From the NCBI GenBank assembly GCA_021324095.1, contig JAJPJT010000062.1, positions 1 to 52,092 of the forward strand: 52,092 nt of DNA, read 5' to 3'. Source of the DNA: Gammaproteobacteria bacterium. GTDB lineage: Bacteria > Pseudomonadota > Gammaproteobacteria > Xanthomonadales > Rhodanobacteraceae. The position numbers were made by a program, and so were the translations under genes. Within the stretch, counting starts at the first letter, position 1. Each line of letters begins with the position of its first letter. Below, in pieces: positions 38,040 through 47,061 of this stretch. The notes under the pieces are model-generated. The model was not told the DNA's origin and searched no databases. It worked only from the letters and a program-made list of their open reading frames with translations.

Positions 38040-39356
38040 ATGAATGGCTCGAAGCGCCAGATCGGCCTCGTCATCGCGACCGCGCTGGTCCTCGGCAACA
38101 TGGTTGGATCGGGCGTGTTCCTGCTGCCCGCATCGCTGGCGCCCTATGGCGGGTACAGCCTGATCGGCTGGATGATCAGCGCGGCAGGCGCGCTGCTGCT
38201 GGCTGGCGTGTTCTACCGCCTCGCCAAACGCGCACCGCGTGCCGGGGGACCGTATGCCTACACCCGTGAGGCGTTCGGCGATTGCGTCGGTTTCCTGGTG
38301 GCTTGGGTGTACTGGATTGCGCTGGTCGGGGGCAACGCCGCCATCGCGGTCGGCTTCGCGAGCTACCTGTCGGCGCTCGTTCCGGCAATCGGCGCGAATC
38401 CCTTATGGGGCGCGGCGGCGGCGATGGCGGCGGTGTGGTTCCTGGTTGCCGTCAACATTGCCGGCGTGCGCAGCGCGGGTGCCGTGCAGGTCGCGACCAC
38501 GATCTTGAAGCTGCTGCCGTTGCTGGCACTGGCGTTGTTCGGGTTCACGCGCTTCGACCCGCATCTGCTTGCACCCGGTCCGCACTCGGGATCGCCATGG
38601 AGCGCCATCAACATCAGCGTCGCGGCGACCCTGTTTGCATTCATCGGCGTCGAATGCGCCTCGATTCCCGCCGGCCACGTCCGGGATCCCGGCAAAACCA
38701 TTCCACGTGCCACGGTGCTCGGTACCGCGATCGCCGCGGCTCTCTACATCGCCTGTACGGCGGTGGTGATGGGCATGCTGCCCGCGACGGAACTCGCGAA
38801 ATCGCAGGCGCCGTTCGCTGAAGTCGGACGTCTGTTGTGGGGTGGCTGGGCGGGATGGCTGATCGCGGGCGCGGCGGCCATCTCCTGCTTCGGTGCCTTG
38901 AACGGCTGGACCCTGATCGCCGGGCAGTTCCCGCAGGCCGTGGCAAAGGACGGTTTGTTCCCGCGCTTCTTCGCGCACGAATCCGCGCTCGGAACACCCG
39001 TGCCGGCGCTGCTGGTCGCGGGCGCGATCAATACCGTGATGGTGCTCGCCAACTATAGCCAAGGCATGGTGGCGATGTTCACCTTCATGGTGCTGCTGAC
39101 GACCCTCGGCAACGTGGTGTGCTATCTGTTCAGCGCGATGGCGGATGTCGTGCTGGCGTACCGCAGCGAACGCCCGGTGCCGGTGCGCGATCCACTCCTC
39201 GCCTGCGCAGCCTTCGGGTTTTGCCTGTGGGCCGTGATCGGCGCGGGCAAGGACGCGGTGTTCTGGAATTTCGTCCTGCTGGCGCTGGGCATCCCGCTGT
39301 ATGTCTGGCAGGTGCGGCGCACGCCGGGTGCTGCGGAACGCCCGGCCGTTCCCTGA
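38040..39356 (+). CDS. APC-family amino-acid permease
   Basis: 438 residues with 12 predicted TM helices. The unwound TM1 substrate motif GNMVGSGVFLLPASLAPYG and TM6 region FAFIGVECASIPAGHVRDPGKTIPRAT mark the APC superfamily. It most resembles the YjeH/AdiC/PotE branch. Substrate uncertain; divergence from ddaH makes a basic or arginine-derived amino acid plausible (inference). Start ATG 38040 follows GGGAAACCGC. It is convergent with the DoxX-like gene, 17 bp apart. Confidence 0.92.
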   Translation: MNGSKRQIGLVIATALVLGNMVGSGVFLLPASLAPYGGYSLIGWMISAAGALLLAGVFYRLAKRAPRAGGPYAYTREAFGDCVGFLVAWVYWIALVGGNAAIAVGFASYLSALVPAIGANPLWGAAAAMAAVWFLVAVNIAGVRSAGAVQVATTILKLLPLLALALFGFTRFDPHLLAPGPHSGSPWSAINISVAATLFAFIGVECASIPAGHVRDPGKTIPRATVLGTAIAAALYIACTAVVMGMLPATELAKSQAPFAEVGRLLWGGWAGWLIAGAAAISCFGALNGWTLIAGQFPQAVAKDGLFPRFFAHESALGTPVPALLVAGAINTVMVLANYSQGMVAMFTFMVLLTTLGNVVCYLFSAMADVVLAYRSERPVPVRDPLLACAAFGFCLWAVIGAGKDAVFWNFVLLALGIPLYVWQVRRTPGAAERPAVP

Positions 39357-39373
39357 CATCACCTCAGCAACGT

Positions 39374-40201
39374 CTACGCGCGTGATTTCGCGAGCTGGTC
39401 GGGGAGCTGCCGGTCACCGCGCGTCCGCGGGACGGACCAGCGAGCGGCGCGGTAGGAATCCGCCACGACCCAGCCGGCGACCGTAAACAGCAGTGAGCTG
39501 GTGAATTCACGCCATTGACCGGTGTTGGCGTGCCCATTCGCGATGATCGGCACCCATACCAGCACCGTGAACAGGCCCATCTGCACTGCCGCGAGCACGG
39601 CGGCGAGCCGTGCATACATGCCAACCAGCACGGCCACACCCGCCGCGAGGTACGTCGCGCCGAAGAAATACGCCCAGCCCACGTGCCAGGATAGCCACGC
39701 CGGCACGAGCGGAGCAGTCAGATTGAGATAGGCAAAATGCGCCTGGCCAAAGCAGAGCATGGCGAGACCGAAGAACACCCGTGCGACGCGGACGCCCTTG
39801 TCACCTGTTGCGAAGTTGAGGTGCTCCTTGTCCCAATCGCCGGCAAACCACGCATACAGCACCCAAGCCGCCGCCACGATGACCGCGGTCTCGCCCCAGC
39901 TCTCATAGGACAAGCCCGAGAGGGGCGCGAGAACGATCTCGCGCATATTGAGTGCCAGCATCCGCAGCAGCTCATAAACGAGCAGCACGCGCGCCGCGTG
40001 GGGGGCGATTCGGCGCCAGAAGAGGCCGACGCCGCAGGCAACGAAAACAGCGACATGCAAGTACCCCAGCGCTTCGTGCGCGCGGGAGCCCATGGCCAGT
40101 CCTTCCCCGGTCGCACCGAAGTCGCCTTTGACGAGGAAGAGGATGCCGACGGCAATCAGGACGGCTGCGAAAACCGCATGGCCCACACTGGCGATGCGCA
40201 T
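39374..40201 (-). CDS. DoxX-like membrane protein
   Basis: 275 residues with about 7-8 hydrophobic segments. The C-terminal half (FGLAMLCFGQAHFAYLNLTAPLVPAWL...AYFFGATYLAAGVAVLVGM) has the four-helix DoxX/SURF4-like pattern; an earlier half is similarly hydrophobic. Members are inner-membrane proteins of poorly known role. GGAGG lies 9 bases before ATG 40201. Confidence 0.8.
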   Translation of the reverse strand: MRIASVGHAVFAAVLIAVGILFLVKGDFGATGEGLAMGSRAHEALGYLHVAVFVACGVGLFWRRIAPHAARVLLVYELLRMLALNMREIVLAPLSGLSYESWGETAVIVAAAWVLYAWFAGDWDKEHLNFATGDKGVRVARVFFGLAMLCFGQAHFAYLNLTAPLVPAWLSWHVGWAYFFGATYLAAGVAVLVGMYARLAAVLAAVQMGLFTVLVWVPIIANGHANTGQWREFTSSLLFTVAGWVVADSYRAARWSVPRTRGDRQLPDQLAKSRA

Positions 40202-40261
40202 TGTTCCAAGCCTCCGGCGGAATTCGGCGGGAAGCTTACGCGCATTCCTGTCTGCGCGCGC

Positions 40262-40696
40262 TCAATTCGCGTCGATGTCGCCCAGCGCGCGAATCAGTCG
40301 TCGTGCACGCTTGTCCGGCCGCTTTGGCGGCGGCTGGTAGCCCGCGCGTTCGGCGCGGCGTTGCTCGATCGCCGCCTTGCGTGCCGCGACCGACGCTTCG
40401 GATTCGCGATAAAGCGTCTGCGCCAGCGCCGCCGAACCGCGCTTGTGCGCAAGCCCGGAAACCTCGACCTCGAATATTTCCTCGCCGCGTGTCACGCGCA
40501 AGCTGTCGCCGACCTTCACCGTGCTGGAAGGTTTGCACGGTTTGCCCGTGATCGTCACCCGTCCGCGCTCGATCGCCTGCTTCGCAAGCGAACGGGTCTT
40601 GAAAAAACGCGCGGCCCACAGCCACGCATCGATTCGAGCTCCCTCCCCTTCAAGAGAAGGCGGCGCGCAGCGCTGGATGGGTTCGCTGGGCGACAC
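40262..40696 (-). CDS. hslR: Heat-shock protein 15 (HslR), S4 RNA-binding
   Basis: 144 residues. An S4 domain (~res 21-85: RIDAWLWAARFFKTRSLAKQAIERGRV..KPSSTVKVGD) and a basic C-terminal helix (PPPKRPDKRARRLIRAL) match HslR, which binds stalled 50S subunits carrying nascent chains after heat shock. Residues ~2-20 (SPSEPIQRCAPPSLEGEG) are encoded by a REP-like repeat, and the only in-frame ATG lies in it at 40696. The family core begins at about residue 21, so the native start was probably altered by repeat insertion. Upstream of the DoxX-like gene on the same strand. Confidence 0.9.
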   Translation of the reverse strand: MSPSEPIQRCAPPSLEGEGARIDAWLWAARFFKTRSLAKQAIERGRVTITGKPCKPSSTVKVGDSLRVTRGEEIFEVEVSGLAHKRGSAALAQTLYRESEASVAARKAAIEQRRAERAGYQPPPKRPDKRARRLIRALGDIDAN

Positions 40697-40745
40697 TCTT
40701 CAACCCCGCCCCCATCCCGACCTTCCCCCTGAGGGGGAAGGAGCA
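40640..40745. repeat. REP-like composite repeat overlapping the hslR start
   Basis: Left part 40640-40681 (CCCTCCCCTTCAAGAGAAGG followed by GGCGCGCAGCGCTGG) lies inside hslR. The right part 40703-40745 has the hairpin CCTTCCCCC-TGA-GGGGGAAGG. The two halves flank the hslR start codon, giving the same two-part plan as the other copies. Confidence 0.75.
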
Positions 40746-40758
40746 GAGCGCCGCACCT

Positions 40759-42630
40759 TCACGATCCACCCAACAGGCGATTCATCCGCTGCACGAACGC
40801 CGCGGGATCGGGCAAAGCCGCGCCGGCCGTGATCTCGGCCTGTTCCAGCAGCAGCATCGCAAGGTCCTTGGCCTTCGCTTCGTCGGATTCCGATTCGACG
40901 CGTTTCACCAGTTCATGAGCGGGATTGATTTCGAGGGTGGGTTTGGAATCCGGCACGTCCTGCCCTGCTTCGCGCAGCAACCGTGCGAGGTGCGGCGCAA
41001 GGTCGTAATCCGACAGCGCAAGGCACGACGGCGAATCGGTGAGCCGCGCGGAAACCCGCACGTCGCTCACACCGTCACCCAGGAGATCCTTCAGCTTCTT
41101 CACCAGCGGCTCGGCTTCCTTGGCGACTTCTTCCTGCTTCTTCTTGTCGGCTTCGTCCAGCGGCAGTTCGCCTTTGGCGGCGCTCTTGAGCGGCTTGCCT
41201 TCGTATTCGGTGAACTGACCCAGGATCCATTCGTCCACGCGATCGAACATCAGCAGCACCTCGATGCCCTTGGCCTTGAATGCCTCGAGTTGCGGACTGC
41301 CGGCCGCCGCCTTGTAGCTGTCCGCGGTGACGTACCAGATCGCATCCTGGCCCGGCTGCATGCGCGCGATGTAATCGTCCAGCGACACGTTCTGCTCGGC
41401 GCCCTCGCCCTTCGTCGAAGCAAAACGCAGCAGCTTGGCGATGCGCTCGCGATTGGACGGGTCCTCGACGATGCCTTCCTTCAATGTGCTGCCGAACGCC
41501 TTGCGGAAGGTCTTGAACTTTTCGGGTTCGTCCTTCGCCAGCTTCTCGATGAGGTCCAGCACGCGCTTCACGCATGACGCCTTGATCCGATCGATCTGGC
41601 GGTTGTGCTGCAGGATTTCGCGGCTGACGTTGAGCGGCAGATCGTCGGCATCCACCACGCCGCGCACGAAACGCAGGTAATTCGGCAGCAATTCCTCGGC
41701 CGCGTCCATGATGAAGACGCGCTTGATGTACAGCTTCACGCCGCGGCGTTCGTCGCGCGCGCCCATCAGCAGGTCGAATGGCGGCTGCGCAGGGATATAG
41801 AGCAGCGTGGTGAAGCGCTGCGCACCTTCGACGCGGTTGTGGGTCCACGCCAGCGGATCGTTGAAATCGTGGCCCAGCGATTTGTAGAACTTTTTGTAAT
41901 CGTCGTCGCTGATTTCGGATTTCGGCTTGGCCCACAACGCCGACGCGTCGTTGACGGTTTCCCATTCGTCGGTGGGCTTGCCATCCTTTTGCTTCTTCAT
42001 CCGGATCGGGAACGCGACGTGATCGGAATACTTGCGGATCAGGTCGCGCAGCTTCCAGTTGTCGAGGAACTCGGTGTCGTCGCCTTTCAGGTGCAGGATC
42101 ACGGACGTGCCGCGCACGGCGATGTCTTCCGCGCGCAGCGAATATTCGCCCTGGCCATCGCTTTCCCAGCGCACCCCGTCTTTCGGTTCAGCGCTGGCGC
42201 GGCGGGTCAACACCGTCACCTTGTCCGCCACGACGAACGCCGAATAGAAACCCACGCCGAACTGGCCGATCAGGCGCGCGTCGGCCTGCTGTTCGCCGGA
42301 AAGCGACTCGAGGAACCGGCGCGTGCCGGAACTGGCGATCGAGCCCAGGTTCGCCACCACTTCGTCGCGGCTCATTCCGATGCCGTTGTCGCGCACGGTG
42401 ACCGTCTTCGCGTCCTTGTCGAACTCGACCTCGATGTGCAGTTCGCCGTCGTCGCCCAGCAGTTCGGGCTTGCCAATCGCCTCGAAACGCAGCTTGTCGC
42501 AGGCGTCGGATGCGTTGGAGACCAGCTCACGCAGGAAGATTTCCTTGTGCGAATACAGCGAATGGGTGACGAGGCGCAGGACCTGCGCGACTTCGGCTTC
42601 GAAGGGGCGGGTTTCGGTTTCGGTACTCAT
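40759..42630 (-). CDS. htpG: Chaperone HtpG (bacterial Hsp90)
   Basis: 623 residues, the standard length. The N-terminal ATP-binding GHKL domain has ELVSNASDACDKLR, DNGIGMSRDEV, GTRRFLES and GQFGVGFYSAFVVAD. Middle and C-terminal dimerisation domains follow. It is an ATP-dependent cytosolic chaperone working with DnaK. The start is ATG 42630 (MSTETETRPFEAEV); in-frame sequence upstream is not family-like. The gap 42631-42757 shows nothing specific. Confidence 0.98.
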   Translation of the reverse strand: MSTETETRPFEAEVAQVLRLVTHSLYSHKEIFLRELVSNASDACDKLRFEAIGKPELLGDDGELHIEVEFDKDAKTVTVRDNGIGMSRDEVVANLGSIASSGTRRFLESLSGEQQADARLIGQFGVGFYSAFVVADKVTVLTRRASAEPKDGVRWESDGQGEYSLRAEDIAVRGTSVILHLKGDDTEFLDNWKLRDLIRKYSDHVAFPIRMKKQKDGKPTDEWETVNDASALWAKPKSEISDDDYKKFYKSLGHDFNDPLAWTHNRVEGAQRFTTLLYIPAQPPFDLLMGARDERRGVKLYIKRVFIMDAAEELLPNYLRFVRGVVDADDLPLNVSREILQHNRQIDRIKASCVKRVLDLIEKLAKDEPEKFKTFRKAFGSTLKEGIVEDPSNRERIAKLLRFASTKGEGAEQNVSLDDYIARMQPGQDAIWYVTADSYKAAAGSPQLEAFKAKGIEVLLMFDRVDEWILGQFTEYEGKPLKSAAKGELPLDEADKKKQEEVAKEAEPLVKKLKDLLGDGVSDVRVSARLTDSPSCLALSDYDLAPHLARLLREAGQDVPDSKPTLEINPAHELVKRVESESDEAKAKDLAMLLLEQAEITAGAALPDPAAFVQRMNRLLGGS

Positions 42631-42757
42631 GGCAGTCAAAGTCGATGAAATGATTGGGTTGCCCACGCCGCGTCATCGAGGCGCACGGGCAGATCCCAAG
42701 ATTGGTGACGCGGCCGCGCTTTCTCAAGCCGGCACGCAGGCGACCAAGTGCGGCGGC

Positions 42758-44833
42758 TCAGGCGGCCGTTCCGGCGCGGCCCATGCGAATGATCCACCGG
42801 TACAGCACGATCACCAGCACGGCAAACACCACCCCGCCGATGATGATCGAGGGCGTCGCGAAATTGTTGCCCACCAATACGACGAGGTTCTGCTTGCCCG
42901 TAACACCGATCAGAAAGGCGAAGATCACGGCCAGCAGGCTTTCGCCGACGATCAGTCCCGACGCCAGCAGTACGCCGAGTTGCTTGGTCGCCTCGGCGCC
43001 TGGATGGCGGTCGGCGCGGCGGTCGAACCACGCGCCAACCAGCGCACCGACCACGACCATCAGCGTGGTCGAGGTCGGAAGATAGATGCCCAGCCCCACT
43101 GCGAGCGGCGGCAGGCGCGGGCCTTTCTTCGCCAGGCCGAGCAACTCATCAAGGATGATGATTGCCACGCCGATCCCGCAGCCGATGCCGATCAGGCTCC
43201 AGTCGATGTTGTGCGTGATCACGCCCTGCGCCAGCGCCGAAATCAGCCCCGCCTGCGGAGCGGGCAGCGCTGTCGCGGGATTGGCGCCGGGCGCGCCGAG
43301 GAACCCGTAGGTGTGCTGCAACAGGTCGAGGACCGGCGGAATCACCACGGCACCGACCAGCACGCCGATCACCAGCGCCCATTGCTGCATCGCCGGCGTG
43401 GCGTCCACGAGCTGTCCGGTTTTCAGGTCCTGCAGGTTGTTGTTGGCGATCGAGGCCACCGCGAACACGATCGCCGTGATGAACAGCGCGAATCCGACCA
43501 GTGCCTTGTCCGCGCCCGGCGGCAGGAACGGCTTGACGCCGAACACCAGCAACAGCGCGGCGATCACGACCACCAGGATGCCGACGCCCGACAGCGGACT
43601 GTTGGACGACCCGATCAGACCAGCCATGTAGCCGCACACCGCGGATACGAGGAAACTCAGCAGCACCACGAAGATCACCCCGCCGATCACCAGCGTCGCG
43701 ACCGTGGCGCCGAGTCCGTTGTGGACCGCGAAATGCCAGAGCAGGAACGCAATCGGGATGAAGCAGATCAGCGAGATGATCCCCACCGTTCCGATCGGCA
43801 TGTCGTGTTCCGTACGCGGCAGTTCGTGCAACGTGCCCGCCTTGCGCGCGCGCGAGGCGCGGAATGCGCCGGCAAGGCCGCTCACCAGCGGCTGGACCAG
43901 TTTCGCCAATGTCCAGATCGCGGCCACACCGATCGTGCCGGCACCGATGAAGCGTACGTAATGGCTCCAGCCTTCCTGCGCCACGGTCGCCGCCGCGCCC
44001 GCGGCCCAGTGCAGGTGCGTGAAGTACGGCACTGCCCAGGCCCAGCCGATCAGCGCGCCGACCAGCATCGCGACGCCCACCCATAGTCCGACCAGATGCC
44101 CGATCGCGAACAGCGCGAACGACAGCCCGAAATCGAAACCGGTCGCACCGCCCCGGGTACCGCCGACCCGGAAGTAATCGGTCACGGCAGCAGCGAACAC
44201 CTTCGTCTGCACGATGATGTAGAAGATCGCGGAGATGATCGCTCCCCACAATACGGCCTTCAGTCCGGCGGCACTCGCCTGCGCCGCCCCGGCGGCATCC
44301 GGCGCTTCGGCCCGCACGACCGTGCCGTCGCCCGCAGCGGGAACCCCGTCCGCCTCGGCCATGCGGCCGATGTCTTCCGAACCCGCGCTCCCGACCTTCA
44401 GCACTTCCGCACACGCGACGCCTTCCGGATACGGCAGGTCGGAATCGGTGACCAGCGCGCGCCGCAGCGGGATCGTGTACATCACGCCCAGGATGCCGCC
44501 GGTCGCGCAGATCCCGACGGAAATCCAGAACGGAAAGCCGGTCCAGTAACCGACGATCACCAGTCCCGGCAGCACGAAGATGATCGAGGACAGCGTGCCC
44601 GCCGCCGACGCGACGGTCTGCACGATGTTGTTTTCCTGGATCGTCGCGTCACGCATCGCCTTCAGGATCGCCATCGAGATCACCGCGGCGGGAATCGACG
44701 TCGAGAACGTCAGCCCCGCCTTCAAACCGAAATACACGTTGGCGGCCGTGAACACGATCGTGATCACGATACCGATGATGACCCCGCGGATCGTCAGTTC
44801 GTGGCGCGTCGGCATTCCGCTGATTGCATTCAT
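42758..44833 (-). CDS. OPT-family transporter
   Basis: 691 residues with ~15-16 TM helices. It opens with RHELTIRGVIIGIVI..TAANVYFGLKAGLTFSTSIPAAV, which is typical of the oligopeptide transporter (OPT/YSL) family, with further OPT blocks SDLPYPEGVACAEVLK and GSSNSPLSGVGIL. Substrates in the family include oligopeptides and metal chelates; none can be assigned here. Start ATG 44833. It is divergent from gluQ across 120 bp. Confidence 0.92.
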   Translation of the reverse strand: MNAISGMPTRHELTIRGVIIGIVITIVFTAANVYFGLKAGLTFSTSIPAAVISMAILKAMRDATIQENNIVQTVASAAGTLSSIIFVLPGLVIVGYWTGFPFWISVGICATGGILGVMYTIPLRRALVTDSDLPYPEGVACAEVLKVGSAGSEDIGRMAEADGVPAAGDGTVVRAEAPDAAGAAQASAAGLKAVLWGAIISAIFYIIVQTKVFAAAVTDYFRVGGTRGGATGFDFGLSFALFAIGHLVGLWVGVAMLVGALIGWAWAVPYFTHLHWAAGAAATVAQEGWSHYVRFIGAGTIGVAAIWTLAKLVQPLVSGLAGAFRASRARKAGTLHELPRTEHDMPIGTVGIISLICFIPIAFLLWHFAVHNGLGATVATLVIGGVIFVVLLSFLVSAVCGYMAGLIGSSNSPLSGVGILVVVIAALLLVFGVKPFLPPGADKALVGFALFITAIVFAVASIANNNLQDLKTGQLVDATPAMQQWALVIGVLVGAVVIPPVLDLLQHTYGFLGAPGANPATALPAPQAGLISALAQGVITHNIDWSLIGIGCGIGVAIIILDELLGLAKKGPRLPPLAVGLGIYLPTSTTLMVVVGALVGAWFDRRADRHPGAEATKQLGVLLASGLIVGESLLAVIFAFLIGVTGKQNLVVLVGNNFATPSIIIGGVVFAVLVIVLYRWIIRMGRAGTAA

Positions 44834-44953
44834 GGGTGGATTCCGGTGATGTGATTCCCCGCCGCGCTTCGCACGCGGCCCGCCGGGCGCCGATTCAGGC
44901 TGGCGCGCCTGCCGCATACTAGCCGCCGTCCCGGATTACGCAAAGGAGGCGGC

Positions 44954-45826
44954 ATGGTGTACCGCGGCCGTTTCGCACCCTCGCCGACCGGCGAACTGCA
45001 TGCCGGCTCGCTGCTGGCGGCGCTTGCAAGCTGGCTGCGGGCGCGACACGCCGAAGGCCAATGGCTGGTCCGAGTCGAGGACATCGATCCGCCGCGCGAA
45101 GTGCCGGGATCCAAGCGATCGATCCTCGCGGCGCTGGAGAGCTTGGAGCTGTACGCCGACGAGCCGGTCCTGTTCCAGTCGCGCCGCGTCGACGCGTATG
45201 CGGAAGCACTGCGACGCCTGCAGGCGGACGGCCACGCCTTCCCGTGCTGGTGCAGCCGCGCGGAACTCGAAGCTGCCGGCATCGTGCACCGTGATGGCCG
45301 CTGCATCAGCCCGCCACGCGATGATCGCCAGCCTGCATGGAGGTTGCGCGTGCCCGATGCCGAAATCACCTTTGAAGACGTCTTGCAAGGGCCGCAAAAT
45401 CAGAATGTGCGCGACGCGGTCGGTGATTTCGTGCTGAAGCGCGCCGACGGGCTGTGGAGCTATCAGCTCGCCTGCGTGGTCGACGATATCTTCCAGGACA
45501 TCACCGAGGTCGTGCGCAGTTGCGACCTGCTCGATTCCACGCCGCGCCAGATCCTGTTGCAGTGCCTGCTTGGATTGCCCACACCCGCGTATCTGCACCT
45601 GCCGCTGCTGGTGGATGCAGAAGGAAGGAAGCTCTCGAAATCCACCGGCGCGCCGGCAGTACCCGCGCACGACCCGCAGACGGCACTGGCGCAAGCCTTG
45701 CGCCTCCTCGATCAGGACGTGCCGGACGCGCTCGATGCAGGGACGATGCTGCAGATCGCGGCACGACGCTTCGATCTGTCACCGCTGCGCGGCGTGACCG
45801 CGCTCAGCGTGCGCGATGTGTGTTAG
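44954..45826 (+). CDS. gluQ: Glutamyl-Q tRNA(Asp) synthetase
   Basis: 290 residues: a GluRS-like catalytic domain without the anticodon-binding half. HAGS (res 16-19), KLSKS (~226-230) and a zinc site C-W-C (~97-99) plus a later Cys (~117, RCISPP) are present. It attaches glutamate to queuosine of tRNA-Asp. An excellent AAAGGAGG precedes ATG 44954. Confidence 0.96.
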   Translation: MVYRGRFAPSPTGELHAGSLLAALASWLRARHAEGQWLVRVEDIDPPREVPGSKRSILAALESLELYADEPVLFQSRRVDAYAEALRRLQADGHAFPCWCSRAELEAAGIVHRDGRCISPPRDDRQPAWRLRVPDAEITFEDVLQGPQNQNVRDAVGDFVLKRADGLWSYQLACVVDDIFQDITEVVRSCDLLDSTPRQILLQCLLGLPTPAYLHLPLLVDAEGRKLSKSTGAPAVPAHDPQTALAQALRLLDQDVPDALDAGTMLQIAARRFDLSPLRGVTALSVRDVC

Positions 45827-45850
45827 AGGACGCTTGATCATTCGTCCTTT
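45827..45850 (+). terminator. probable terminator after gluQ
   Basis: A 6-bp stem AGGACG/CGTCCT with a 10-base loop followed by TTT, immediately after the gluQ stop. The stem is short. The remainder of the 255-bp gap to phaB (45851-46081) contains only a CCCTGC/GCAGGG dyad (~46033-46045) and no gene. Confidence 0.5.
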
Positions 45851-46081
45851 AGCTCAGAGCCCGCCTCGGCCGGCGCCAAGCCGGGAACGAACGGCCGCTG
45901 CACACCCATTCGCGGTGATGCTTCGACTGCACACAGCACAGGTACGCTTCACGTAGCGAACCCGGAAAGGGATGTGCACAAGCGAAAGAGCGTAGCAGGT
46001 TGCCCAACAATCGTAGAAGCCTCGCCCACCCTGCACGCAGGGCGTAGGATGGCCACTCCACCACCAGATCAAGGAACCGTC

Positions 46082-46822
46082 ATGAGCGCACGCGTGGCAC
46101 TGGTAACGGGGGGTACCGGAGGCATCGGCACCGCGATCGTCTGCAGGCTGGCAAAGGCGGGACACAAGGTCGCAACCAACTATCGCAATGAGGAGAAGAC
46201 CAAAGCCTGGCGCGACGAGCTGGCGGGCGAAGGCATCGACGTGCTGACCGTCAAGGGCGACGTGTCCAATCCCGAATCGTGCCAGGAGATGGTGCGCGAG
46301 ATCGAGGACCGGCTCGGTGGCATCGACATCCTTGTCAACAACGCCGGAATTACCCGCGACACCACGTTCCACAAGATGAATTACCAACAGTGGATGGACG
46401 TGGTGAACACGAATTTGAACGCCTGTTTCAACGTCACCCGCCCGATCATCGAAGGGATGCGCGCGCGCAAGTGGGGCCGCATCGTGCAGATCAGTTCAAT
46501 CAACGGGCAGAAGGGCCAGTACGGGCAAGCCAATTACGCCGCATCGAAAGCCGGCATGCACGGTTTCACGATTTCGCTGGCACAGGAAAACGCAAAGTTC
46601 GGCATCACCGTCAACACCGTTTCACCGGGCTACATCGGCACCGACATGGTGATGGCCGTCCCCGAAGAGGTCCGCGCCAAGATCGTCGCTCAGATTCCGC
46701 TGGGCCGGCTTGGTGAGCCCGACGAAATCGCCTACGCCGTGGCGTTCTTCCTCGACGACAAGGCCGCGTGGATCACCGGCGCGAATCTCGCGATCAACGG
46801 TGGGCACTACATGGGGTGGTAA
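46082..46822 (+). CDS. phaB: Acetoacetyl-CoA reductase (PhaB-like SDR)
   Basis: 246 residues, classical short-chain dehydrogenase. NADPH Rossmann motif GGTGGIG (res ~10-16), NNAG (~88), catalytic Ser in QISSINGQKGQ (~139), and Y-x3-K in NYAASKAG (~152-156). The SSINGQKGQYGQ and final GHYMGW are typical of PhaB, which makes (R)-3-hydroxybutyryl-CoA for PHB; FabG remains an alternative. No phaA or phaC is adjacent. AAGGAACCGTC precedes the ATG. Confidence 0.88.
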   Translation: MSARVALVTGGTGGIGTAIVCRLAKAGHKVATNYRNEEKTKAWRDELAGEGIDVLTVKGDVSNPESCQEMVREIEDRLGGIDILVNNAGITRDTTFHKMNYQQWMDVVNTNLNACFNVTRPIIEGMRARKWGRIVQISSINGQKGQYGQANYAASKAGMHGFTISLAQENAKFGITVNTVSPGYIGTDMVMAVPEEVRAKIVAQIPLGRLGEPDEIAYAVAFFLDDKAAWITGANLAINGGHYMGW

Positions 46823-46833
46823 GCGCATCTGTT

Positions 46834-47009
46834 CCCCTCTCCCTCCGGGAGAGGGTGGCGCGAAGCGCCGGGTGAGGGTCCGGTTCACGCAAGATGTCGT
46901 GACATCCATGGAAGTCAGTATGTCCCAACACGATCGCTCGGCTTCACAATTTCGCTGGGCTTCCCCCATCCGCCCTTTGGGCACCTTCCCCGCAAAACGG
47001 GGGAAGGGA
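46834..47009. repeat. REP-like composite repeat between phaB and metG
   Basis: First half 46834-46879: CCCTCTCCC-TCC-GGGAGAGGG, then GGCGC-GAA-GCGCC and GGTGAGGG. After ~85 bp a second half, 46964-47009, has a CCTTCCCC...GGGGGAAGG hairpin. It fills most of the 239-bp gap and may also terminate phaB. Confidence 0.75.
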
Positions 47010-47061
47010 AAGTGCGGCCGTGCGATAATCCACGACCGTTTTCCGATCGCCAAGCGAAACA

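Noticed and set aside
42323..44086. A 587-codon open frame opposite htpG and the OPT transporter
   Set aside because: Low-complexity His/Gln/Arg/Asp composition is typical of the complement of hydrophobic TM codons.
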